The translations under genes were made by a program, and so were the position numbers. Below the pieces are notes generated by a model. It did no database searches and was not told the origin of the DNA. It saw only the letters and a program-made list of their open reading frames with translations. Shown here piece by piece: positions 1-12,300 of a stretch of 64,000 nucleotides of DNA. Every line of letters starts with the position of its first letter. Within the stretch, counting starts at the first letter, position 1. This DNA comes from Mercenaria mercenaria. Taxonomy: Eukaryota; Mollusca; Bivalvia; Venerida; Veneridae. The DNA lies in the NCBI RefSeq assembly GCF_021730395.1, contig NC_069375.1:12113001-12177000 (forward strand), read 5' to 3'.

Positions 1-174
1 TTCAAATAAATAACAATCTATGCATTGACATTTTTTGCCATGGACTTTCTTTAAAAAAATTTTTTATGATTTTTACTTTCCTTTGAAACATTCATAAATA
101 ACTACAGAATTTAGAGATTTCACTGAGGTTATGGAGAGTGAGATCTCTGAAAAGACTGTGTTATTTTTTATTTC

Positions 175-211
175 AGCAAAACATCAATTGCCCCTTAACA
201 AGGACTTCAGC
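175..211 (+). promoter_or_regulatory. 3' splice site and 5' leader of the LRR gene
   Basis: A pyrimidine-rich run ending in TTTCAG (AG at 175-176) sits 35 nt before the chosen start codon. I read it as the acceptor of an intron in the 5' untranslated region, so the open frame upstream of 177 (an ATG at 131) is probably intronic. The upstream exon and promoter are outside the window or unrecognised. Confidence 0.5.
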
Positions 212-2350
212 ATGAGAAATATCATCACAATCGCCCCCCTTGTGATGTTCCTCTCCAAATCAGTGCTGTCTCAGAGTTGTGTTTCTCCAACAAGCAGCTG
301 TGATTGTTTCCAAGAAAATGGAAACAAAATAATCAGCTGTCGTTATAAAAATTTGACAGAAATTCCGACATTTACGAACACTAATCAAGTTTATTACGAA
401 ATACGATTTACTTCATCTGAAGAGACCGGAACGTGTCAGCCATCTTTTGGTTGTAACAATATCAGACAGATAGGAGCCAATGCATTTGCTAACTTAAAAG
501 TGAGGAGAATAGATCTGCTAAATAATCCTATATCAACAATAGACCATGATGCTCTTAATGGTTTAACTCCAGAGCTGGAAGCTATTTTACTTGAAGGAGA
601 TGGATCAAGTGGGATGCCATACCAAGCACTCGCCTCTCTAGATGAACATCTAAAAATTCTCCATCTTGAACACTATGGTCATCAGGTCATTCAGTCACCA
701 GTTGTATTTCCATTTCCAAATCTAGAATCACTTACAATTAAAAAGTGGACAAGACTTGACGATGTCAATGCATATGTCTTCAATAAAATGCAGAATTTGA
801 AGGAACTGAAGTTGATAACATTAAGAGCTCTTACTACTCTTCCAGTACCCGCTATTCAAAAGTTTTTGAATTTAACATCTATTGATATTATGGACACTGG
901 TATAAGATCTATTTTTGGAGACACATTTACACCAATGGCAGTGCTACACGATGTCAAAATACGTAACAATATATACTTGAACACAATAGATCAAAGAGCA
1001 TTTAGCGGAATAACTGACACTTTGGAATATTTAGATGTCGACAATAATAATCTAAATAGTGTACTAAGTATTGAATTTCTCCGAAATGAAAACTGGCCCA
1101 TTTTAAGCCATTTAAACATTGGATATAACTACAATCTAAAGGACCTTCCAAGCGGAATATTCACCAGAACACCAACTTTAGCTTATCTAACATGCCAGGA
1201 TATTGGATTAACAAGAATAAACAAAGACATGTTTACTGGACTTTCAAATCTGCATACACTTGATCTGGCTTATAATGAAATAAGAACAGTTTCTGCAGAA
1301 ACATTTAAGAATTCACCCACTTTGGTTGAACTTCGACTGCATGACCAGCATAATAATGACTTTATAGACTTTCAAAATGATGCATTTAGTGGAATTGAAA
1401 CTTCCCTGGAGATACTTAGTCTTTTCAACAACAAGTTCAATGTTTCTCAATTTTGGATTGACATATCAAGGCTGTCAAATTTGTTAGTGCTAGAAGTTAT
1501 GGATACTGGTATTGAAAATATTCCTGATAAAGTTTTCAGAAACAACATAAAACTTACAAGTTTACACATGGCTGATAACAATATATCTTCAGTAAAACAA
1601 GATACATTTTTCGGTCCAAGAGATACACTGAGGACTATAGACCTTCAGAGAAACCAAATACAAACCATTGATCAATGTACATTGAATGACTTTCCTACCA
1701 AACCAGGGATGATGTTGGCAGGGAATCCACTGAACTGTGACTGTGATTTGCTTTGGTTATACGACTGGTTCAAACAGCAAAGTGACCAAGACAGAGTTGC
1801 CTATCAGGATATAGGAGCTTGTTCATCACCACCGTCTCTTGCTTATAAATACTTCACACAGTTCATTAGAAATGAAATGTGCCCTGGAGGAACGTCTGTC
1901 GTAACATGCCCAGATTTATACCGAACAACATTAATGTCCACTACTACTACCAGCACAACAACAACAACAATAACAACCCCGAAACCTACAACACCGCCTT
2001 TACCAGGATTTCAACTTTTAATAATAAACAGAGACACTAGCTATATTGAGGTAACTTGGGTAATAAATGACAAGACACATGTTACTGGTTTTAAAATAGA
2101 GATGATATCCAATTACCACGAAACCAGAGTCGTTTATCCAGGACTCCATGCCACATTACACATATTCTATAAGTTACGGCCAGATACCACTTACACTTTC
2201 TGCCTTGTACTCAAAATCGAAGATGTTTACAGAGAGACTGAACCAGATTGCATACAAGCACAAACACTCCCGCTGTTCACTGATCCACTACAATCTGCAA
2301 CGAAATTGGCGCCCAGGCCTGACTCTCCGCTTGGTATCGTCATTGGATAG
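212..2350 (+). CDS. Secreted leucine-rich-repeat protein with FN3-like domain
   Basis: Single-exon ORF of 712 aa from the ATG at 212; an ATG at 131 is open too but lies before a likely splice acceptor and gives no signal peptide. From 212 the protein opens with a hydrophobic signal peptide (about residues 1-22, ending near SVLSQ), then a cysteine-rich LRR N-cap with a CDC motif, about 15 degenerate LRRs to roughly residue 500, and an LRR C-cap (NPLNCDCDLLWLYDW, later Cys in GACSS and EMCPGG). A Thr/Pro-rich linker follows (Thr runs coded near 1939-2000), then an approximately 90-residue fibronectin-III-like domain containing EVTW and LRPDTTYTF. The protein stops at SPLGIVIG, which resembles the first residues of a membrane helix that is not completed. 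It is therefore predicted to be secreted, unless a short alternative 3' exon exists. Role unknown; the architecture suits extracellular recognition or adhesion. Confidence 0.85.
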   Translation: MRNIITIAPLVMFLSKSVLSQSCVSPTSSCDCFQENGNKIISCRYKNLTEIPTFTNTNQVYYEIRFTSSEETGTCQPSFGCNNIRQIGANAFANLKVRRIDLLNNPISTIDHDALNGLTPELEAILLEGDGSSGMPYQALASLDEHLKILHLEHYGHQVIQSPVVFPFPNLESLTIKKWTRLDDVNAYVFNKMQNLKELKLITLRALTTLPVPAIQKFLNLTSIDIMDTGIRSIFGDTFTPMAVLHDVKIRNNIYLNTIDQRAFSGITDTLEYLDVDNNNLNSVLSIEFLRNENWPILSHLNIGYNYNLKDLPSGIFTRTPTLAYLTCQDIGLTRINKDMFTGLSNLHTLDLAYNEIRTVSAETFKNSPTLVELRLHDQHNNDFIDFQNDAFSGIETSLEILSLFNNKFNVSQFWIDISRLSNLLVLEVMDTGIENIPDKVFRNNIKLTSLHMADNNISSVKQDTFFGPRDTLRTIDLQRNQIQTIDQCTLNDFPTKPGMMLAGNPLNCDCDLLWLYDWFKQQSDQDRVAYQDIGACSSPPSLAYKYFTQFIRNEMCPGGTSVVTCPDLYRTTLMSTTTTSTTTTTITTPKPTTPPLPGFQLLIINRDTSYIEVTWVINDKTHVTGFKIEMISNYHETRVVYPGLHATLHIFYKLRPDTTYTFCLVLKIEDVYRETEPDCIQAQTLPLFTDPLQSATKLAPRPDSPLGIVIG

Positions 2351-2408
2351 AAGTTGGTGAAACTGTTCTTGTGACGCTATATACTAGTTAACATCTTTAG
2401 TTTTGACA

Positions 2409-2414
2409 AATAAA
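2409..2414 (+). terminator. Polyadenylation signal of the LRR gene
   Basis: AATAAA lies 59 nt after the stop codon, on the coding strand, a normal distance for a short 3' UTR. Confidence 0.55.
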
Positions 2415-2430
2415 AGCAGATTTTGCCTTT

Positions 2431-4840
2431 GTCTTTAAGCTATGACATAAATGCTGAGTTTCAGGGTGCTCACATGTGATATCTTGTTGATGTCATGCTT
2501 CATACCACTTTTTTCATACACGATATACGAAAGGTATTGTCAAAAGTTTCAATTTAGTGCTTCCATGTGAGTACCGCATCAATTTACAACTTTAATTTGA
2601 CCATGGTAAAGTAAATCTTTTTTTCTGATCAATAGCTGGAGATCACTCGAGCCTACGGCCATCATATTTCATAACATCAGTAGATGACTCCAATCTTTTT
2701 ACGGTCTAGAGACAAAGGTCAATGTTACAATGATCTAGCGATTTCATATATAACTAAATTTAATATTTCATTTTTGCGTGGGTAGTCGACGGAAGTCCCC
2801 ATATGGGATTGTTGTAACATCTTATCCTGCAGTTATAAAATCGCATATTCCGAAATGTGTGAGTGTGCGAATGTTAGAAGTGTAACTCGGGTCTGGTGTG
2901 AAGAAATAAGGCACTTTGAATGTTACAAGCGTTTTATTTACGACAGCGATGAATGTAGAGAATGTAAAAATAATAAAGATCAATCAATAAATTATTTATA
3001 GACAGTGGAAATGATTACAAATGATACGAAGAATAAAAAATAAAATAGTACTCACCAGAAATAAGTTAATAAACTTATTCTATAAAGATCTATTTAGCAT
3101 TGGAGTGTTTGTGAAATCACGGGCGTACACTTAGACAGGAAAGGGAAGAATACCCAAAAAGAAATGTTAGAATGACGGGAACTAGATATTTCGCGGTGTT
3201 ATTATTATATATTTTTTGAAAGAGTCTAGGAGTATTTTGTCTGCATAAGGTTTTTGATGGAGAATTCAATATTAAGCGAACAATTTTCTGGGTGAATTAT
3301 TTTTATTTGATCACGGATTATTATGACCATATAAATGAAATATTACTTTCATGATAGAGCATGACAATATTAGAAAAAATGGATTACTCGAATGAGGCGA
3401 CCTTCAAAAGACATACACACATAGGTATATGTATGTCTTTCAAATGCATTTGTCTGGCTACAAAATATCGGCTATGCTGGAAGTTCCAGCAATACTTGGG
3501 CGGTTTATTTGATAACATAATGAACCCGCTTTCTTTAAAGAATTGCTATCCCATTTCATTACGGATGTATGAAAACAAAGTGGTAACAGTATATAAGTAG
3601 AATAAATATTACCTAATATGAAAGAAACTACTGAAATTGGATAGTTCTCCAAACAAAGCAAAAATATCTAAATCCATGAAATCCGCCCTTTGGTTATTTT
3701 GAGCAGTATATAGCACGTGTACATTAGTTGCACACATTTTATATTTCTATAATTATTACACCAGAAAAAAACTTGCCTTCTAACGGAAGCTCTATCCTGG
3801 ACAAAAAAAATATTGCTATAGCTACAGGATTGTGATGTCAGTACGCCGCGTTTATTAGGTAACTGGATAGAAACTGTAGGAGTTGAAAAGTAGTTGTTGT
3901 CTTTTATAGCGGCATAGCCCCTTCTCTCGTCCCTACCCAACCCCCACCCAAAGAAAAGTAATAATGACAATAATAATCGGGTATAACAATAGTTTAAAGT
4001 TTATTTAACGGTTTCTCAAAAATAATAATCAGACATAAAAGTCCCGACAATATGCGCATGTTCCTTCTTGTTGATGATGTATACCGAGTTTTATTTGAAC
4101 TGCACGGAGTTTGTAGAAGTTTAGAACACAAGAAAGTGTGACAGACGGACGGACTGATGAACGGTCAGTTCAGACACTTTATGTATCCCGTAAAACGTGC
4201 CTTCGACACTGGGTTCATAAATTCTGTAACATTGCAAGTACATAAACATTGGATTGTATACAATAGTGTACCACCAAAATGATAATCGAATTTTATATTT
4301 AAAAAAAAAATGAAATAAATAATAAATAAATATACGTGGAAATAAAAGATTTTTATGCAAAAAGTCTATGTACAAAGTCTATAAAGGGATGCATGTTAAT
4401 TCACTGTATAACGTAATTTTACAGAAAAGGCGACATATATTTGAAATTGGCGACGCCGAGTTTGTAGATTATAATTTTGAAACTGCGTGTGAGAGCGCTA
4501 TGTTTTAGAGAAGCGTTGAAAACTTCAAAGAGCGAATAAATGAATTTGGCAATCTGCACACTGTCTTACTGTTACCTGACAACATTAATAAAATATAAAA
4601 CCGTCTGGAACGTACTGCATACTTCTTTTGATGTATGTCTCGACATAAAATGAGCATTGTTTTCCCCTGCTCATTTCCCGTAGACTTATTTCAATCTAAT
4701 TGCTTGCGTTAGTCTGAATCGGTTCAGATATGGACCAGTCTGCAAGAAAGATGGGCGAACTTTTCTGTGTTGCTGATTAATGGTACTACCAAACTTAAAA
4801 TAAAACTGTTAAAATAGTTTCTGGTTTCATTTATAAGATA
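2431..4840. other. Intergenic, no gene recognised
   Basis: AT-rich sequence. Short ORFs on both strands (up to 100 codons) show no domain, no coding-like composition and no splice-linked neighbours. I see no RNA gene or recognisable repeat here. Confidence 0.5.
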
Positions 4841-4972
4841 ACAAGTATAGGTTATAGATCATTTATTGACTTTCTAATGCAATTAAGTTTGTCGAAACGG
4901 AGCGCAGCGTAGTGAAGGCAACACATAATACATTAGAAGGTCAATAAGCGTATCTATAACCGACTTATAGTT
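4841..4972. mobile_element. Small fold-back (inverted-repeat) element
   Basis: The left arm GGTTATAGATCATTTATTGA returns as the reverse complement near 4930-4961 (rc reads GGTTATAGATACGCTTATTG), both arms then continuing into CTAATG. The arms are about 30 bp with a few mismatches, and the spacer is about 50 bp. No coding capacity; likely a MITE remnant. Confidence 0.6.
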
Positions 4973-6228
4973 AAAACGCCCCTTTTCATCGATCTGCGAC
5001 ATCTCCGTCTCAAGTAAACTAAACCACACAGTGAACTCAGTAGTAAGATATATATTTTTTAATTTGCAGAGTTGTACATAGTGACGTTTTACAATATCTT
5101 AATAAAATTTGTTTCTGTTTTATTTTGTAAAGGCGACTTAGAGGAAAATAGTTTAAAACTTGAATTTGAATTTCCTGGGATGTGTGGTCAACACTGCTTG
5201 TACACAAAATCATTTATATATAGTAAGCGCACACTGGTATATTTTAGACCAGTAGGGGTAATTGAACTCCGGTTTACATTTTGAAGTAACAATTAGTGCA
5301 CTTTCCGGTCAATGCTGTATTAAAATCTTGGAGATAATACAAAGAATGAAGAGTGCAGAAAAGAATAACTTGAACTATAAAAGTACAGTTTGAACTAAAT
5401 CTTCCTAAAGAAGATTAACTAAAATCTGCAACTGGTCCATTTCATTTATATCATTGACAGTGTCTCTATTTATTAAGTTTCTAAACATATCAAAAGTCTT
5501 TCTATTATAATATTGATATTCTTTGCAATTGAAACTTCTTTATTGCGCAACTAGATGGACTTCACCACACATGGCTGCAATAGAAAATGACCTTAATTTA
5601 TGGTATTTTCTTAGTTAATTAGCCTTCACATATTACTATGACATCGCAGATCGGCGCTTCTTTCATGTGTTCAACCGACACACCTATAAGTACATCCCCC
5701 GAGACAGGTGCTGATTTGGCATTACTTCAGCCCTAGGAAGGCATGTTGGTAGAACGACTAGCTTTCGAAATTTTTGACGGGATTGTAATCACAACTGAAA
5801 AAGAATTTAGCCTCTCAAAACAACAGACGGGAGAGATGAGTGGACCGTTGAAAGCTATAATTACACAATAAGTACATAACAGAAACAAAACTAAGAAAAA
5901 GAACAAACAAATAATCATTTATTTAAAATTGCATGCGTCCCTGTATTTACGCACAAATTCCATATTTTACATTTAATATCAATGAAAACTTAAGAAAATT
6001 AGGGATGTAAACAGGTCAGAATTCAAAATTATTTACAACATAGTATTCTTAACAAAGTTATGTAATCGGAAATATAGTACATAGTATATACAGTTTAAAA
6101 CGTGTATAAAGTGGGTAAAAGTTCTTTAGAATGATCAAGCAGAAGCTGTAAACTATCTAGTCAGTTTATCATCTAAGTTTTTGTTTCTATAGTAAACATT
6201 GAAAATGTAATATAAAACACGAATACAG

Positions 6229-6234
6229 TTTATT
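6229..6234 (-). terminator. Polyadenylation signal of BHMT-like gene A
   Basis: AATAAA on the - strand, 86 nt past the stop codon. The same hexamer and context recur in copy B at 27328-27333. Confidence 0.6.
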
Positions 6235-6319
6235 TGTCATCATCAGTTAAAAAAGCGGCCTTATTCTCTGTCGCTCCACTGTCAGTTCTTGCTTAAACCA
6301 AATATATAATTTGTCATCG

Positions 6320-9300
6320 TCAGTCAAAATCCCCGCCCTTATTTGCCCTAAGGTCCTCCGTGAATTCTTTCCTAAACTTGGATTTGTCACCAAAAATGTA
6401 GTGTTTCTTCATATCTGGAGCATATTTACTGGCTGGTGGTGTACGACCGTATACTTCGGCTATGATACGGGTCAAGTTTGCGGAGTTGCCACAACAGAGG
6501 CCCACGTATTGTATTCTCATTTCTTTACACTCTTTGGCGAATTCCTCCACTTTTGTCCGGCTACACTGGCAAGCACAGAGGTCCAGTGGAAAAGCACGTC
6601 TTTCTAGTATTATAAAGAATATATCATGTATTGTTAATATGGGTATTAAAATGTTAAAATAAGGGTATGTGTAACAACATTAAGTCGCCCCTATTGGATG
6701 TATGCATGTATTAAGTGTACAATATACTGTCTAAAGGTTAGGGTTAGGTTTAACATTCAATGCATGCGTACACTCAATGCAGGAGATTTAATGCCGACCG
6801 TATATGCATTATGTCACGTGTAAATATATTGCACACGGTGTCAAAATATTCAAATAATATTTGACATTACACTGAAACAATATTTTAGTAACACTTACTA
6901 GTTCCTGGAACAGTCAATGCAGTAAATACAGGTTCTTCAGGAGTTGTATTGTAAGGAACCGGAAGTGCTGCAATTGGTCCCTGAAACAAAATGGTAATTT
7001 ATATGACAATATAAAGTCGTTTATATTTGCGAGACCTCATATTACTATTGTACGGTAGAGGCGAGGATATAAACCAAAGTTCACTTTTTGTACTTTTTAT
7101 CCTATCGCACATGTAGTGGTTTATTACCTACAGCAGCCTCGATCAAGAAAGCGGAACAAATACTGAACAGAAAAGCTTTACATAATTGTTATCGATTTAT
7201 TCTTTCTTTTCTTCTTTTATCATTAATTATTTATTTGCATATTAGCTATTAGACATCTGTACATGTTTTACTGCTAAAGGTTTCCTTCTCAACACGCGCA
7301 GTATTTTGTTTGACGGCAGAAACAAAAAGCACGTTTCTGACCGATTTTCGAAATAAAATTACGTAAATTCATAGACTAATTCATCTTCACATATGTCCTA
7401 CTCTAACCGTTATTTCTTATCAATACACTTCTTACAACATCTTAAAATTTCGAACGTCTTGATTTTAGGCCATTCCTTCACCCGACGTCTGCAGGCTTTG
7501 TGTCTTTCAAATGGTCTTTCTAATCTAACCCTCGACCCTGAAAAGGCTGCAGATTTATTGGCTTAGACTCGGCGGTGCACCATTCTGGAACCTTCTGCTT
7601 GATAAATCCTTGTGGTCCGAGGTATTTTTGGTTTAGGATTTTCAGGTGCAAGCCGTCTTTTTAGACATTGGGAGTAACGTGCAACCTGCAGGTATCACCG
7701 TCACAATTAGTTCACCAGATTATCTGGCAGATAATTTTTTTTGCACACAGGTAGTGACAGTTGCCGAGAACGAATGAAAGGTTGACATTGTTAATGGTCA
7801 TGTATTCGCAGCTAATGCCATGTTGCAGACGCAATGTGCATATCATGGCCGTCTAACAGTAATATTTTGTTCAAGGAACAATTTCATTAGGAGATTTGTT
7901 CGGGACTACTTTGCGTGGAATGGTGTCCACACTGATCCGAGAGGAATGGACCGTTACTTAAGCTCTATATGTGGGGCAGTTCTACATGTAGAGAGGGCAC
8001 TCCAATCGTCCATTAGCATAGAACACCCAATGTAAATAATTCCAAATACTTGTTATTCACCTATTTCTTTCTGTTTCAGATCACTTTCTTCACACAGTGT
8101 ACAGATTGTTGTCACGGTATTCTGTTCTGCAGTTGCTGAAGGAACTGTAGTAGATTCCATATGTTTAATTTGTTCAATGAACATAATTTCCAATATTTTT
8201 TATTCACCCTTTCCCTCTTTTTTTCAGACCACTTATTTTACGGTATACAGGGTGACCACTCAAATAAGGACTGGATGGAAATATTTGTTTCTGATGCCAC
8301 ATCGCAGTAGGGGATTGAGTGAGTTGCTGCAGAAATTACATACCATCACTGGCATCAGGGAACTTCGCCCGCCAGATTAATTTTTTACAACGTATGCTCC
8401 TCTTGGCTTTAATTCTTATGCACATTTTTTATATAAAGGTCATTATCTTATATTCATGTGCATCATGATGAATTGTTATATGGCGCATACACGAATTTCA
8501 GACCTTTTTGGCTTGATGTTTACTACATTACAGTTCTTATATGAGGCTTAAATGGCATGTTCTTGATTGATGGTTTTAATATATGAGTTATAGAAAACAT
8601 ACGCACAATAACATGGTGGTTTTGTACCTGATATATGGGTTCTAGAAATAAACCATAATTTTGTTAATGAAACTGTTCTGTCAGCCACTTATCACTTCGT
8701 AAGTAAAACTTAATGTAAGAATTAGCTCACAGTATTGCCAGCTTCATTCATTTTTAGGAGTATTGTCCAACCTGGGTTTTCCCGGGCGGGTTTAACCGCC
8801 CTGGGCGGGTAGTCGCCAACCCTGCATACATAGTCTGGCTACCGACTAGATAATCTTTTTTTTTTTTTAGAAAAAATAATTCTGTAAAAATTCTGACTTC
8901 ATCAGTCCTGGCTCTGATTATCGTATGTTTTGAGAAGACAAGGGACATAATTATACAAAATTTGAATAGCCTCAGGAGTTATCTCCTTTGAACAAAACAT
9001 ACGGTCTGAACACAGACTACTTCATACACACCATTATATGGTGTTTTAACCTATTATATAGGGTGTAATTGGCATACATCATTACATGGTTTTACCCAAT
9101 ATTATATTCGGTCTTGGTGGCATACACAGCATTATATGGTGGTTTTAACCATTATATGGGATCTAGAAGACAAACACACGATTACATGTTGTTTTACCCA
9201 TTATATAGGGTGTAATTGGCATACATCATAACATGGTTTTAACCATTATATGGGGTCTTGATGGCATACACACCATTATATTATAGTTTTTTTTATGATA

Positions 9301-12300
9301 AACACCTTTACATGGTGGTTTTATCCATTATAGGGAGTATATATGATACACACCTTTATATGGTGGTTTTCTCATTATATGGGATTGATGGCATACACAC
9401 CATTATATGATGGTTTTACCCATTATATGGGACTTTGATTGCATACACACCATTATATGGTGCTTTTAACCATTTAGTGGGGTTTTAATTGCATATACAC
9501 CGTTATATGGTGGTTTTACCCTTTGTATCGGCTTTCATTGCACATACACCATTTTATGGTGGTTTTACCCATTATATGGGCTTTCATTGCATATACACCA
9601 TTATATGGTGGTTTTAACCTTTTTAATGGGCTTTCATTGCATATACACCACGAAACATGAAGTTGTGCTCAAATGGTGCAGTTATACTATTGAAACATTC
9701 AAAAAATGCTTTGCGCAAAGAGGATGAATAATTCAAATTGTTCAAAATCGTCTTTGTTAAGCTACGTGTGTATACCATTGCCTTAAAGCAGCACTTGTCA
9801 AATGTAATAACAGTTTCAGTAATATTCAAATTAGACACAAACTTTGTATTAAGAGAAGAGTTAAACTTGCAAGTCGATAGTTCAAATCCTAACAGTGAGT
9901 TAGCATGCTGATGTATAAATAATCTGAGTTATATATACACTAAACGACTAAGCGTCTAACCTTGCACACTTCCTTGATTTGTTTCAAAAGCGGAAGCATG
10001 GTGTCTGGTCCCGCAAAGCAATTAAGGCCAACAACAGCAACACCAGCTTCCTCAAGATTCTTACAGGCTTCAACTACTCCAACTCCATCAACAAGAGTGT
10101 CCTTTGCAGATGCAGAGAGTGTTATCACAGCCGGTACACCTATTGTGTAATAAATAAATGCGCATGAAAAGTTTTGGAACCAGCGGAAACGCAAGTATAA
10201 GTAATTAGCTATTTGCAGTAACTGCAAGTCTAGCTTGAAAGTCATTAGGTAATATTGTACTTTTGATTTTAGTATGTATCTTGCATTATGCACAAGCTGG
10301 GAAATGTTCTCAGAGAAAATACATTTTTTCCGAAAAATGTATTGAAAAGATCTTCTGACAGTTACAGTACAGAGAGTGAAAGGACAATTGATTTATAGTT
10401 GGCAATCGAAAATAGATACATACCTTTGCCATACTTCTTTATACATTCCAGGGCTAACATCGCTTCTCCTGTATCCATAAACGTCTCCCCGAGAATGAAA
10501 TCCGCACCCATTTCTACTGCGATTTCAATCTGCTCCTGTGTATTTAAATATGTTTTTATTAGTGATGTTTACATATTCATTAACAGATACAAAAACATAC
10601 ATGTCAAGTTCCGTGGACAATATTCCAGGATATTTCAGTTGAAAATCCAGGATATTTGATGAAAATCCAGGAGATTTTTTCGACGAACATTTTTAGAAAA
10701 TTTTTGTTCGAATATAATACTGTGTAACAGATTAGATCTGATTTGGGCAATGTTTTTAGGTGCTTAAGTTGCATTTTAAACATTTTAACCTTTATCATGT
10801 TGAATACGATTGATTCTGCCTTTGCGACCAGTGTAAATTGTCCATGCAGTCTGTTCATGATCTGCACTGTTTGCCATTTAACAGTCAGTATCTTTTTTGT
10901 AAGCACCCCTTTTAACAGTTACCGGTACTGTCCAAAATTAAATTTTTTAGATATTCTGCAATGTAAAAAACAACAAACAAAAACATAGATTTATAGTAAC
11001 TTTATTTAATTATTACAGTATCCTTTGAGCAGAGGAATTGGAATTTGGATGAAATTTTATACTGGCGAGTTTCTTTTATGTGAATAATCTGCTGGTTTTT
11101 TTTCACATTCTTAGATTTTTTTGCATATGACCAGAAGCTAACATAGATTGGAAATAAATCTATTTCACCGTTTTAAATCTATACTGAAAAAAAAAATGCT
11201 TTTTACTCATCAAAATGAAATACAAATTCATAGCTGTTTAGAGAATGTTAAAACCTGTCTCTAGTTGTTTCCTCAATTATGCCATCAGCGATAATGTTTG
11301 CCATCACTCTAATAAAGGTTTGCTCTTAAATCAATCTATTCACACTTAAATCTTCAATAAACAAGTTCCTGTCTCATCATTATGTCAGTATCACCACTCG
11401 CCAATTAACACAATCTAAAAATAGCACGGTACACACCTGTTTGCAGAATGTCATCAGTGCGTGACCTTGTTAAACTCTTATCAATTTATCAGTAGAGTGA
11501 TAAATTACGTCAGGCACAGTGTGTTATTAGGGATTTAGTTTGATACAGAACCATTAGCTTGGAATTTTGGATTTCCGGGAGAAATGATTGATTTCCGTAT
11601 GTCCGGGAAATGGACAAAAAATCCGTGAGACTCTCGGACGATCCGGGAAACTTGACATGTATGCAAAAATACAAGTACAGTACTGCCTCTATATGGTAAA
11701 CAATGCAATGAAAACTGGAATTCGTTTAAGCTTTCATTTGCACAGATGTCGTAGCTCAACAGACTTCAGCTTGCTAAGATACTTTGATACGGTAAAAAGA
11801 AAATACAGAAGGTAACTCCTGTTCCGAGATGTTGTCAAATCAAGGACGAAGATCCAGTAGCAATAGCAGCATTAGCTATACTGTATTAAATGAGTATTTT
11901 AAAAGCTATGACGAAACAGCTTTTAAAATCCCACCCCATCTCTAATGTACTTACCTTAAAAATGGCCTCCGTTATTTTGTGTGACTCCTCATCTCCTGTA
12001 ACGTATACAGCCGAGTTACAAATGTTTCCAGCCATTAGACAACCATGTTCGTCTGCTACTTCTCTAGCCATACTCAGAGCGGCTTTGTTGATGACCTCTA
12101 GATCGTCTTCTCTTCCCACTACCCGCAATTTCTCTCGATGCGCGTAATACTAAAATAAAATGGGTATAATAACTTAAAATGGCTTTCCTGGGTCATATTT
12201 CGACTCTTAAGCAGAATATGACTTTTAGTGATATGAAGACTGATACTCTGCAACTAAAATTTAAAACATTTGCGCAATGATCGAAAAAAAAACAACAACA

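Noticed and set aside
131-211. Upstream in-frame ATG extending the LRR protein by 27 residues
   Set aside because: The extension crosses a good 3' splice site (TTTTTTATTTCAG), is not signal-peptide-like, and would bury the clear signal peptide that follows the ATG at 212.
6311-6607. 98-codon + strand ORF, repeated at 27333-27707
   Set aside because: It is the antisense of BHMT exon 7 in both copies; conservation is explained by the gene on the other strand.
7820-8035. 71-codon ORF in BHMT-A intron 6 as a host gene
   Set aside because: Part of a broken domain remnant inside insertion material missing from copy B.
8770-8825. GC-rich segment CCCGGGCGGGTTTAACCGCC as a regulatory island
   Set aside because: Short, isolated, within insertion material of an intron; it looks like a repeat fragment and there is no other promoter evidence.
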